DNA of 64,000 nt from Symbiodinium natans. Taxonomy: Eukaryota > Sar > Dinophyceae > Suessiales > Symbiodiniaceae. The stretch is taken from positions 214,639 to 278,638 of the forward strand of contig CAJNDS010002205.1 of the NCBI GenBank assembly GCA_905221605.1, written 5' to 3'. This document shows, piece by piece, positions 10,140 to 18,967 of the stretch. The stretch's first letter is position 1; every line of letters begins with the position of its first letter. The notes below the pieces were generated by a model that was given only the letters and a program-made list of their open reading frames with translations, did no database searches and was not told the DNA's origin. Made by a program: the position numbers and the translations under genes.

Positions 10140-11341
10140 GGAGAGAGGGAGGAGGGAGAGGAGTGGAGAGGAAGGGAGGGGGCTCATATGCCTTTGAGGC
10201 AGCCTTCTCGGTCGGGGCTCTGTAAAGGTCCGCCGGCCATCTTAAGCCCTAAACCTAGGGTTTAGGCGCGCCGCGCAAAATGCCCTGAGCCCCTAAACCC
10301 TAAACCCTAAACACTAAACCCTAAACCCTAAACCCTAAATCCTAAGCCCTGAACCCTAAGCCCTAAAGCGTGAGGTGGTACCCTGTTTTGGTTTCTGCTG
10401 TTTCAGGGCTCGGAGTTTTGAAGGTGCTTAAGCTGGGTGTGGCTTGAGATGCTACTTTTGGGGGATTCACCCCTCTCCCACTAGCACAATGCACAAGGAA
10501 AGGTAGGGGGGCGAGTGAGGTTTCGGGACTTGCACGTTGGTCAGCGAGCCTTGCCTCAAGTCATTGGACTCTCAACCTAAGCCTTAAAGCCTGAACCCTA
10601 AACCCTAAACACGTGTGTCTCGCAAGTAATATAATATGACCTAATGTTGGGCTCGGAATGATTCCTTCTAGAATTCCCTCATGGTCCCGTTATGAATTAC
10701 AGTGTAATCCCCCCCAAAAACAGGCATAAACAAAACCCTATTTTAATTGTTTAGGCCCCTATACTACCTCCTCGCCACAGCCCCAGATGCTGTCTCGCTG
10801 TGGCAAGGCGAGCAGACGGCTCGCGACGGCTGAGAGGCACTTCCATGAACAGGTGCCCGCTGGCTGAGGAGTTGCGGATTCTGGGCTCCAGGGTTTAAAC
10901 GTGTTGGGGTTTCAGGGTTTAGGGTTTAGGGTTTAGGGTTTAGGGATTAGGGGAGAGAGAGGGAGAGAGAGCGAGAGAGAGAGAGAGAGAGAGACAGAGA
11001 GAGAGATAGGAGGGGGTTAGGTGCGCAGAAAGAAAGAAAGAAAGAAAAGAGAGAGAGAGAGAGATAGACAGAGCGGGGGGACGGACTCGTAATAGTTTTG
11101 TGGCTGGACGCGAGTCCGATCTTTTGGCGTAAGCCCTAAACCCTATAAACCCTAAACCCTATAAACCCTAAACCCTAAACCCTAAACCCCATACCCTCTA
11201 AACCCTAAACCCAAAACCCTATAAACCTTAAACCCTATAAACCCGAAACCCTAACATCTGTAACCTTAAACTCATAAGTAGCGTGGCTCTCTCCTTCAGG
11301 CACAGACAGGGATTTTTGAGGACGCGGAAGTTGTTCCTTGA
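4281..11341 (+). CDS. Coiled-coil protein gene of micro-exons between telomere arrays
   Basis: A series of plus-strand spacers each translates as charged, Leu/Glu/Arg-rich heptad-like peptide. They are 4281-4325 (AAALCSAMSMRLEKQ), 6204-6263 (VDLNSTLHQRLRASEAMQPG), 6483-6518 (AEAQDLRSELEA), 7025-7102 (ELRRGEELRAEALASKEAG and on to RMQ), 7300-7341 (SHEEQNPRDLGASE), 8122-8160 (AAVRSWEAGRLKE), 9775-9822 (DLPKLQVELRAQFASE), 10808-10852 (ASRRLATAERHFHEQ) and a possible last exon 11300-11341 (AQTGIFEDAEVVP, stop). Nearly all have AG|G acceptors and can be read in phase 0, so the lengths (36, 42, 45, 60, 78 nt) are multiples of three. Donors seen are GT (GTTTAGGG, GTTAAGGG, GTGCCC), GC and possibly GA. 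Whether all belong to one transcript, and which exons are missing, is inference. The protein would be a long structural coiled coil; no named family is recognised. Confidence 0.5.
4702..4761 (+). CDS. Candidate exon, unrecognised
   Basis: After an AG at 4700-4701 the phase-0 frame reads VETRSHGSKIIPVCSAEFCE, then meets GTTTGGGG. It looks like protein-coding sequence and has AG|G at its start. Its place between the coiled-coil exon at 4281 and the poly-G tract (4770-4900) suggests either the same gene or a separate fragment. The donor is uncertain (phase 2 if GTTTGG is used). Confidence 0.3.
4766..4910. repeat. Poly-G / GGGGTGG tract
   Basis: G runs are broken by single T residues (GGGGTGGGGGG pattern), with a short non-repetitive insert (GCACCAGGACAAGCTCAAG) near 4788. 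The Gly-rich and Pro-rich frames here are repeat artefacts. The length may be affected by sequencing of homopolymers. Confidence 0.85.
5098..5663 (+). mobile_element. Decayed non-LTR retrotransposon fragment with C2H2 zinc fingers
   Basis: The first frame contains CYLCNATF and AVHLSKVH, a C-x2-C-x12-H-x4-H zinc finger. This is followed by TSCEVCRRQYWSSKR, the start of a second C-x2-C finger. At about 5281 the frame is lost; the next frame continues DDHEHLRHQTTC and then KLIGPQPFWATM, open to a TAA near 5661. In my knowledge, paired fingers of this kind (CxxC...H...H, then a short spacer, a CxxC followed by an aromatic/Arg stretch and an HL...C) precede the reverse transcriptase of LINE-like elements common in dinoflagellates. 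No reverse transcriptase core is present, so this is a truncated copy with at least one frameshift. It is flanked by telomere arrays on both sides (4988-5077 and about 5856-5907), indicating insertion into, or capture within, repeat DNA. Alternatively it is a spliced host zinc-finger gene. Confidence 0.5.
5907..6034 (+). CDS. Candidate terminal exon, unrecognised
   Basis: The frame reads TSLVLGQRLAAGDVRSNG, then EMLKHPVLKSNPGQLV, then SPIERFRV and a TAG stop, immediately before a TTTAGGG array. A second frame (PWYLDRDLPQEMSV) is also open over the first half, so a splice inside the segment is possible; GTGAGATG and GTAAGC are both available as donors. It has protein-like composition but no recognised family. 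CCCTAAA sequence precedes it (about 5856-5900), matching the pattern of the other exons. Confidence 0.35.
7669..7800 (+). repeat. Short direct repeat and C/A homopolymers
   Basis: CCAACTTTTCGAGGCAAATC occurs twice (about 7688 and 7725) and is followed by long C and A runs to about 7803. Three frames are open across it, but only because of the repeats. Confidence 0.7.
8605..8902 (+). CDS. Two-exon coding fragment, unrecognised protein
   Basis: Exon A (8605-8733) reads LNPGILGPNKQVVTYFEEQG, ELTSLAVTVDYRRLASLLWG, EAA. A 68-nt GT-AG intron (8734-8801; GTTACACT...CGTGCAG) joins in phase 0 to exon B, 8802-8902, which reads VESFAERLWCEYLALRVVEE and TGGHADVTAAGNP. Exon B ends at a CG|GTGGTTTGGGG junction running into a TTTAGGG array. 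The upstream acceptor TCTGCAG|G is at 8603. The small intron is ordinary, so small canonical introns and telomere-repeat introns appear side by side. No family is recognised. It may belong to the neighbouring coiled-coil gene or to a separate one. Confidence 0.5.
9209..9318. mobile_element. Palindromic MITE-like element
   Basis: The arms CTGGTTCTTAGTAGGGAATG (left, about 9210) and CGTTCCCTACTAAGAACCAG (right, ending about 9316) are inverted copies. Homology continues inward through GAGGGAATTA / TAATTCCCTC. The AT-rich centre contains GGGCCCTATATATACCC. The total is about 108 bp with 30-33 bp arms. No target-site duplication is obvious. It could be a miniature inverted-repeat element or a simple foldback of genomic origin. 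Confidence 0.6.
10074..10160 (+). repeat. (GA)n microsatellite
   Basis: About 85 bp of GA with occasional GC, GACA and GGGA interruptions. A second GA/GAAA stretch lies at 10951-11072. Confidence 0.95.
10951..11072 (+). repeat. GA and GAAA microsatellite
   Basis: Two GA blocks are separated by a short unique stretch and an AGAA/AAAG tract near 11030-11045. It follows the candidate coiled-coil exon at 10808-10852 and a short TTTAGGG array. Confidence 0.9.
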
Positions 11342-11539
11342 GACATGTCGGGCTCGGCTCGGCTTAGCTTGCTTGAGTCCCTGAACCCTGTACCCTATAA
11401 ACCTGAACCTTATACCCTGAACCCTGAACCCCAAGCCCCAAACCCTATAAACCCTATAACCTTACAACCCTAAACCCTAGAACCCTACAACCCTACAAAC
11501 CGTAAACCCAAAATCCGATAAACCCTAAACCCTATATAT

Positions 11540-14500
11540 ATATATGTAAGAGGGACCTTTAGGTACTATGTGATTACTTTCCTTTCTTGGAGAAGGAGGT
11601 TAAATAGTTTAAATAGTTTAGATAGTTTAGATAGTTTAGATAGTTCAGGAAGCCCCTGAACTATCTAAACTATCTAACCTCGATTTTGGGAGAAAAGGAG
11701 GTTAGATAGTTTAGATAGTTTAGATAGTTTAAATAGTTTAGACGAGCCCCTAAACTATCTAAACTATCCAACCTCGATTTTGGGAGAAACAGAGGTTAGA
11801 TAGTTTAGATAGTTTAGATAGTTTAGATAGTTTAGATAGTTTAGATAGTTTAGAAAGTTTCAAACCTCCTGGGGGCCTCCCCGGAAAGAGGTTAGATAGT
11901 TTAGATAGTTTAGATAGTTCAGGAAGCCCCTGAACTATCTAAACTATCTAAACTATCTAAACTATCTAACCTCTTTCTGGGGAGGCCCCCAGGAGGTTTG
12001 AAACTTTCTAAACTATCTAAACTATCTAAACTATCTAAACTATCTAACCTCGATTTTGGGAGAAAAGGAGGTTAGATAGTTTAGATAGTTTAGATAGTTT
12101 AAATAGTTTAGACGAGCCCCTAAACTATCTAAACTATCTAAACTATCTAACCTCGATTTTGGGAGAAAAGGAGGTTAGATAGTTTAGATAGTTTAGATAG
12201 TTTAGACGAGCCCCTAAACTATCTAAACTATCTAACCTCGATGTTGGGAGAAAAGGAGGTTAGATAGTTTAGATAGTTTGGATACTTTAGATAGTTTAGA
12301 TAGTTTAGACGAGCCCCTAAACTATCTAAACTATCTAACCTCGATTTTGGGAGAAAAGGAGGTTAGATAGTTTAGATAGTTTAGATAGTTTAGATCGTTT
12401 AGACGAGCCCCTAAACTATCTAAACTATCTAACCTCGATTTTGGGAGAAACAGAGGTTAGATAGTTTAGATAGTTTAGATAGTTTAGATAGTTTAGAAAG
12501 TTTCAAACCTCCTGGGGGCCTCCCCGGAAAGAGGTTAGATAGTTTAGATAGTTTAGATAGTTCAGGGGCTTCCTGAACTATCTAAACTATCTAAACTATC
12601 TAACCTCTTTCCGGGGAGGCCCCCAGGAGGTTTGAAACTTTCTAAACTATCTAAACTATCTAAACTATCTATCCTCGATTTTGGGAGAAAAGGAGGTTAG
12701 ATAGTTTAGATAGTTTCGATAGTTTAGATAGTTCAGACGAGCCCCTAAAGTATCTAAACTATCTAACCTCGATTTTGGGAGGAACAGAGGTTAGATAGTT
12801 TAGATAGTTTAGATAGTTTAGACGAGCCCCTAAACTATCTAAACTATCTAACCTCGATTTTGGGAGAAACGGAGGTTAGATAGTTTAGATAGTTTAGATA
12901 GCTTAGAAAGTTTCAAACCTCCTGGGGGCCTTCCCGGAAAGAGGTTAGATAGTTTAGATAGTTTAGATAGTTCAGGAAGCCCCTGAACTATCTAAACTAT
13001 CTAAACTATCTAACCTCTTTCCGGGGAGGCCCCCAGGAGGTTTGAAACTTTCTAAACTATCTAAACTATCTAAACTATCTAACTATCAAAACTATCTAAC
13101 CTCGATTTTGGGAGAAAAGGAGGTTAGATAGTTTAGATAGTTTAGATAGTTTAAATAGTTTAGACGAGCCCCTAAACTATCTAAACTATCTATCCTCGAT
13201 TTTGGCAGAAACAGAGGTTAGATAGTTTAGATAGTTTAGATAGTTTAGAAAGTTTCTAACCTCCTGGGGGCCTCCCCGGAAAGAGGTTAGATAGTTTAGA
13301 TAGTTTAGATAGTTCAGGAAGCCCCTGAACTATCTAAACTATCTAAACTATCTAACCTCTTTCCGGGGAGGCCCCCGGGAGGTTTGAAACTTTCTAAACT
13401 GTCTAAACTATCTAAACTATCTAAACTATCTAACCTCGATTTTGGGAGAAAAGGAGGTTAGATAGTTTAGATAGTTTAGATAGTTTAGACGAGCCCCTAA
13501 ACTATCTAAACTATCTAACCTCGATTTTGGGAGAAAAGGAGGTTAGATAGTTTAGATAGTTTAGATTGTTTAGATAGTTTAGATAGTTTAGATAGTTTAG
13601 ATAGTTTAGATAGTTTAGATAGTTTAGATAGTTTAGATAGTTCAGACGAGCCCCTAAACTATCTAAACTATCTAACCTCGATTTTGGGAGAAACAGAGGT
13701 TAGATAGTTTAGATAGTTTAGATAGTTTAGATAGTTTAGAAAGTTTCACACCTCCTGGGGGCCTCCCCGGAAAGAGGTTAGATAGTTTAGATAGTTTAGA
13801 TAGTTCAGGAAGCCCCTGAACTATCTAAACTATCTAAACTATCTAACCTCTTTCCGGGGAGGCCCCCAGGAGGTTTGAAACTTTCTAAACTATTCTAAAA
13901 ACTATCTAAACTATCTAACCTCGATTTTGGGAGAAAAGGAGGTTAGATAGTTTAGATAGTTTAGATAGTTTAGATAGTTTAGACGAGCCCCTAAACGATC
14001 TAAACTATCTAACCTCGATTTTGGGAGAAACAGAGGTTAGATAGTTTAGATAGTTTAGATAGTTTAGACGAGCCCCTAAACTATCTAAACTATCTAACTT
14101 CGATTTTGGGAGAAACAGAGGTTAGATAGTTTAGATAGTTTAGATTGTTTTAGAAAGTTTCAAACCTCCTGGGTGCCTTCCCGGAAAGAGGTTAGATAGT
14201 TTAGATAGTTTAGATAGTTCAGGAAGCCCCTGAACTATCTAAACTATCTAAACTATCTAACCTCTTTCCGGGGAGGCCCCCAGGAGGTTTGAAACTTTCT
14301 AAACTATCTAAACTATCTAAACTATCTAACCTCGATTTTGGGAGAAAAGGAGGTTAGATAGTTTAGATAGTTTAGATAGTCTAAATAGTTTAGACGAGCC
14401 CCTAAACTATCTAAACTATCTAACCTCGATTTTGGGAGAAACAGAGGTTAGATAGTTTAGATAGTTTAGATAGTTTAGATAGTTTAGATAGTTTAGAAAG

Positions 14501-15690
14501 TTTCAAACCTCCTGGAGGCCTCCCCGGAAAGAGGTTAGATAGTTTAGATAGTCAGGAAGCCCCGAACTATCTAACTATCTAACTATCTAAACCTCTTTCC
14601 GGAGGCCCCCAGAGGTTGAACTTTCTAAACTTCAAACTATCTAAACTATCTAACCTCGATTTTGAGAAAAGGAGGTTAGATAGTTTAGATAGTTTAGCCC
14701 TAACCTACTAAACTATCTAACCTCGATTTTGGGAAAAAGGAGGTTTAGATAGTTTAGATAGTTTAGATAGTTTGACGAGCCCTAAACTATCTAACATCTA
14801 ACCTCGATTTTGGGAGAAACAGAGGTTAGATAGTTTAGATAGTTTAGATAGTTTAGATAGCTTAGAAAGTTTCAAACCTCCTGGGGGCCTCCCCGGAAAG
14901 AGGCTAGATAGTTTAGATAGTTTAGATAGTTCAGGAAGCCCCTGAACTATCTAAACTATCTAAACTATCTAACCTCTTTCCGGGGAGGCCCCCAGGAGGT
15001 TTGAAACTTTCTAAACTATCTAAACTATCTAAACTATCTAACCTCGATTTTTGGAGAAAAGGAGGTTAGATAGTTTAGATAGTTTAGATAGTTTAGATAG
15101 TTTAGATAGTTTAGACGAGCCCCTAAACTATCTAAACTATCTAACCTCGATTTTGGGAGAAACAGAGGTTAGATAGTTTAGATAGTTTAGATAGTTTAGA
15201 TAGTTTAGAAAGTTTCAATTCCCTCTGGGGCCTCCCCGGAAAGAGGTTAGATAGTTTAGATAGTTTAGATAGTTCAGGAAGCCCCTGAACTATCTAAACT
15301 ATCTAAACTATCTAACCCCTTTCCGGGGAGGCCCCCAGGAGGTTTGAAACTTTCTAAACTATCTAAAACTATCTAAACTATCTAAACTATCTAACCTCCA
15401 TTTTGGGAGAAAAGGAGGTTAGATAGTTTAGATAGTTTAGATAGTTTAGATAGTTTAGACGAGCCTCTAAACTATCTAAACCATCTAACCTCGGTTTTGG
15501 GAAAAAAGGAGGTTAGATAGTTTAGACAGTTTAGATAGTTTAGATAGTTGAGACGAGCCCCTAAACCATCTAAACTATCTAACCTCCTTTTTTCCCAAAA
15601 TAGAGGTTAGATAGTTTAGATAGTTTAGATAGTTTAGAAAGTTTTAATTCGCTCTGGGTCGCCCCCAGCCAGAGGTTAGATAGTATTGGG
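11540..15690. repeat. Hairpin satellite of TTTAGATAG / CTATCTAAA blocks
   Basis: About 4.1 kb is built from runs of the 9-mer TAGTTTAGA followed by its inverse, punctuated by a few constant linkers. Module A is ACCTCGATTTTGGGAGAAAA, then GGAGGTTAGATAG..., then ACGAGCCCCTAAACTATC. Module B carries CAAACCTCCTGGGGGCCTCC and CCGGAAAGAGG on one arm and their exact inverse on the other, so each B module is a palindrome of roughly 150-200 bp. The hairpin centres GTTCAGG-AAGCC-CCTGAAC lie at 11643, 11917, 12560 (reversed), 12970, 13312, 13803, 14217, 14551 (degenerate), 14929 and 15272. The stretch at about 14540-14760 has many single-base losses. No coding potential is seen. Confidence 0.95.
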
Positions 15691-15862
15691 GGGAGGCGCG
15701 GGCTCGTAATTTAGTATTACGGGAGGCCCGGGCTCGTAATTTAGTATTGGGGGGAGGCGCGGGCTCGTAATTTAATATTGGGGGGAGGTGCGGGCTCGTA
15801 ATTTAGTATTGGGGGGAGGCCGGGCTCGTAATTTAGTATTGGGGGGAGGCCCGGGCTCCCCC
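15678..15862 (+). repeat. Tandem repeat of about 34 bp
   Basis: Five to six copies of GGGGGGAGGCGCGGGCTCGT followed by AATTTAGTATT. Small variants replace the GCG with CC or TG. Confidence 0.9.
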
Positions 15863-15869
15863 GCCTTTT

Positions 15870-16070
15870 CGGACTTAAATTATTTACATAATTTAAATGT
15901 GACGGGCAGGTTTCGGATTTATATTATTTAAATTATTCAATTCGGCCGGGAATTCAATAATTCAAATAATTTACATAATTTACATAATTTACATAATCTA
16001 AATAATTTAAATAATTTGAATAATTTAAATCGCTCAAATAATTTAGATAATTTAAATAATTTAAATCCGA
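15870..16070. repeat. AT-rich AATTTAAATAATTTACAT tract
   Basis: Short degenerate units of TAATTTAAA, TAATTTACA and AATTATTT over about 200 bp, with no coding potential. Confidence 0.85.
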
Positions 16071-16084
16071 AAGTGGGGGGGGGG

Positions 16085-16735
16085 ATTCTGAGTTCACGTT
16101 TTCACCCAAAGCGCTAAATCGCAAGGCCTGTTCCCTAAGATTTTGGGTTCAAGTTTTCCTCCAAAGAGCCAAATCGCAAGCCCTGGTCCCTAAGATTTTC
16201 GGCTCAAGTTTTCCTCCAAACAGCCAAATCGCAAGCCTGGTCCCTAAGATTTTGGGTTCAAGTTTTCCTCCAAAGAGCCAAATCGCAAGCCCTGGTCCCT
16301 AAGATGTTGGGTTCAAGTTTTCCTCCAAAGAGCCAAATCGCAAGCCCTGGTCCCTAAGATTTTGGGTTCAAGTTTGCCTCCAAAGAGCCAAATCGCAAGC
16401 CCTGGTCCCTAAGATTTTGGGTTCAAGTTTTCCTCCAAAGAGCCAAATCGCAAGCCCTGGTCCCTAAGATTTTGGGTTCAAGTTTTCCTCCAAAGAGCCA
16501 AATCGCAAGCCCTGGTCCCGAAGATTTTGGGTTCAAGTTTTTCTCCAAAGAGCCAAATCGCAAGCCCTGGTCCCCAAAATTTTGGGTTCAAGTTTTCCTC
16601 CAAAAAGCCAAATCGCAAGCCCTGGTCCCTAAGATTTTGAGTTCAAGTTTTCCTCCAAAGAGCCAAATCGCAAGCCCTGGTTTCTAAGATTTTGGGTTCA
16701 ATTTTTCCTCCAAAGAGCCAAATCGCAACCCTATC
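16085..16735 (+). repeat. 55-bp tandem array, family 1
   Basis: About twelve copies with an exact 55-bp period, of the form CAAATCGCAAGCCCTGGTCC, CTAAGATTTTGGGTTCAAG, TTTTCCTCCAAAGAGC. Copies differ by 1-4 bases. 55 is not a multiple of three, so the translated frame inside is a by-product. A diverged array of the same family lies at 19976-20490. Confidence 0.95.
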
Positions 16736-16739
16736 TCTG

Positions 16740-17520
16740 TCGCTATCTTTCTTTCTTTCGTTTTTTCTTTAGCTTTCTCTCTTTCCTGTCCCTACCCATT
16801 CTCAGCCTCTCTATCTCACTCTATGCGCGATGGAAGCAGGCGTCCTTTTTACGTTTTCTTTGTTTTCAAGCCAAAAAAAAACATCCCAAAAGAAAGCACT
16901 TAGGGGTATCCCTTTTGCTCGTTTGAAGACACAGAAAGCGATTAAAGAGACACCGTTTTGGATTGGCAGCAAACGCAGCTGATGCTCATGGTATCTCACT
17001 CTATACATAGGGGCGATGGAATGGGTGTCCTTTTTTCAATCGTTTTCTGCATCTTCAAGGGAGAAAAAGCGACACACCCCGAGAAGGAAAAGCACATATT
17101 TGCTAGAGAGGGGTGAAGAGCTCCTCTCTTTACTTATTCTTTACTTATTCTTTCCCTTTCCTCTCTTTCTATCTGTTCTTGTTCTTTTTCGCTTCAACAA
17201 GCAAAATAAGGGAAAGGAGATTTCCTGAAGAGGTGGGAGGACACCTATCTGTGAAGAGCAAGAATGGTTCTTTCTCATTCAAAAGGGACAGGGGAGAGAT
17301 GCACCTTCTTTGCGCCTTGTTTGGTCCGTCCCTCTCCTTGCTTCCGGTCTCTTCTATTCCTTAGAAAGAGAGGAAAGACGAAGACGAGTACCATCTTCTC
17401 TTTGCCATGGGCAAAACCCGAGGGGCGCCAGGCGGGCCAGGGGGGGGCCAGGGGGACAGGGTAGAAAGGCCCGAAACCACCTAAACTATCTAAACTATCT
17501 AACCTTGAGTATTTATGTGG
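16740..17520. other. Low-complexity region without a supported gene
   Basis: Pyrimidine-rich sequence (CTTTCTTT and similar) with GAGA/TCTC stretches. Short frames are open in several directions, but none has convincing protein composition or splice context. CTAAACTATCTAAACTATC near 17480-17500 is an isolated copy of the 11.5-15.7 kb satellite unit. Confidence 0.6.
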
Positions 17521-17529
17521 GAGCTCAGT

Positions 17530-18155
17530 GTTCCAAAAACTTACAGCAAGGGGACACTGCTTGCGATTTGTCATTTTGGGAGCTCCGTTTTCAAAAGCTT
17601 TCGGGGGACACTGCTTGCGATTTGACATCTTGGGAGCTCCGTTTTCCAAAAGCTTAAGGGGCACACTGCTTGCGAATTGTCATTTTGGGCGCTCAGGTTT
17701 CCAAAAGCTTTAGGGGGGGCACTGCTTGCGATTCATCATTTTGGGAGCTCAGTTGTCCAAACACTTAAGGGGGACACTGCTTGCGATTTGTCATTTTGGA
17801 AGCTCTGTTTTCCAAAACTTCAGGGGGGCACTGCTTGCGACTTGTCATTTTGGGAGCTCAGCTTACCAAAAAAAAATGAGGGGGGACACAGCTTGCGATT
17901 TGTGGGAGCTCCGTTTCCAAAAACTGAAGGGGGACACTGCTTGCGATTTGTCATTTTGGGAGCTCAGTTTTCCGAACACTTAAGGGGGACACTGCTTGCG
18001 ATTTGTCATTTTGGAAGTTCTGTTTTCCAAAACTTAAGGGGGCACTGCTTGCGATTTGTCATTTTGGGGGCTCCATTTTCCAAACACTTAAGGGGGACAC
18101 TGCTTGCGATTTGTCATTTTGGGAGCTCAGTTTTCCAAAAACTTAAGGGCGACTT
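17530..18155 (-). repeat. 54-56-bp tandem array, family 2 (inverted relative of family 1)
   Basis: About eleven copies of GACACTGCTTGCGATTTGTC, ATTTTGGGAGCTCAGTTTTCC, AAAACTTAAGGGG. Read on the minus strand it gives CAAATCGCAAGC followed by a CCC-rich stretch, TTTGG and CTCCCAAA in the same order as family 1. The two arrays therefore appear to be homologous and opposed. The long frames through it are repeat artefacts. Confidence 0.9.
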
Positions 18156-18204
18156 AAATTCCAGCCCTCCCTTGCCCAAGGCCGCCCCCAGGAAGAACAA
18201 GAAG

Positions 18205-18214
18205 AAGAGACAAG

Positions 18215-18247
<33 letters not shown>
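18205..18247 (+). repeat. (GA)n microsatellite
   Basis: About 40 bp of uninterrupted GA between an Arg/Lys-rich open stretch and the start of the segmental repeats. Confidence 0.9.
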
Positions 18248-18249
<2 letters not shown>

Positions 18250-18865
18250 CCAAGAAGCGGGAGGAACTTGTAGTGAGATGGATTTGTGTCCTTACACAAA
18301 CATTCAAAGAAGAGGAAGAAGAGAGGCGAGGGTGGATGAAGGTAGTGAGGTTGAATAGTGGCGCCTCTCAGAATTTGTTGTTTATTCTTTCCTTCTTTCT
18401 TTCTTCTTCCCAAAGGCAAGAAAGGGATGAGAGGAGAGTTACGACAATTGAGTTGTTCTTTGTCCTTCTCCTGTTCTCCGACCCCTTTCTCTCCTCGATA
18501 AGAAAAACGAAAAAACACTTTTGTTCATTCCTTGGTGTATTCCTCTTGTTGTCTGTTCCTTCTCGCTGAATGAGTCTGTTGAAAGAACACGCACAAATGA
18601 ACAGGGGAGCCGTTTTGTCCTATCTGAACAGAACTGTTGGAACTCAGGGGGGGTGGATTGCAGACAAACTGGAGGGAACAGGGGAACTCAGCCCTGGGAG
18701 GGGCCACTTTTTGCAACACAACTGCCTGCTTCTCTCCTTTCTCGTCCATGTGACAAAATGGAGGGAACAAGGGAACTCAGGCCTGCACTAGGGGGAGCCG
18801 AGACCCCCTTTGCAACGAGCAGCTGCCTGCTTTCCTTGTTTGTTTTTTCTTTGTGCTTTCCTTCT

Positions 18866-18967
18866 TTCTTTTTTTGTCTTTCTTCTTTCTTTCGTTCTTT
18901 CTTTCGTTCTTTCTTTCGTTCTTTCTTTCGTTCTTTCTTTCGTTCTTTCTTTCGTTCTTCTTTCGTT
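18866..18967 (+). repeat. CTTTCTTTCGTT 12-bp tandem repeat
   Basis: Six to seven copies of a 12-bp unit. Because 12 is a multiple of 3, all three frames stay open, producing Lys/Asn/Glu/Arg or Phe/Arg/Ser repeats that are not genes. Shorter versions occur at about 22558 and 24203 in the other copies of the segmental repeat. Confidence 0.9.

Larger units (their letters stand above)
1..11540. repeat. Interstitial telomere-repeat mosaic
   Basis: About thirty blocks of TTTAGGG (plus strand) or CCCTAAA, 30 to 260 bp each, switch orientation repeatedly. The clearest C-rich blocks are 266-352, 649-744, 1021-1093, 1418-1580, 4183-4265, 4988-5077, 6527-6660, 7825-8083 and 9325-9510. The clearest G-rich blocks are 473-560, 884-952, 1707-1765, 3214-3293, 3779-3855, 4334-4456, 6031-6150, 6266-6345, 7124-7240 and 8163-8320. 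Variant units (TTTGGGG, TTCAGGG, CCCTAAAC with extra C) are common, so these are old internal copies and not a chromosome end. Several spacers between blocks hold exon-like coding sequence, listed separately. Others (1090-1420, 1800-2400, 3300-3670, 3860-4050, 9840-9930, 10370-10770) show nothing I can assign. Confidence 0.95.

Noticed and set aside
16085-16735. Spliced-leader RNA gene array (TTTTGGGTTCAAG, and TTTTCGGCTCAAG in one copy, resemble the end of the dinoflagellate leader)
   Set aside because: The full 22-nt leader is not present, each copy has an extra base in the match, and no GT donor or Sm-type site follows in the right place.
11540-18155. CRISPR-like regular repeats
   Set aside because: Units are tandem or palindromic without unique spacers of constant length, and the setting is eukaryotic.
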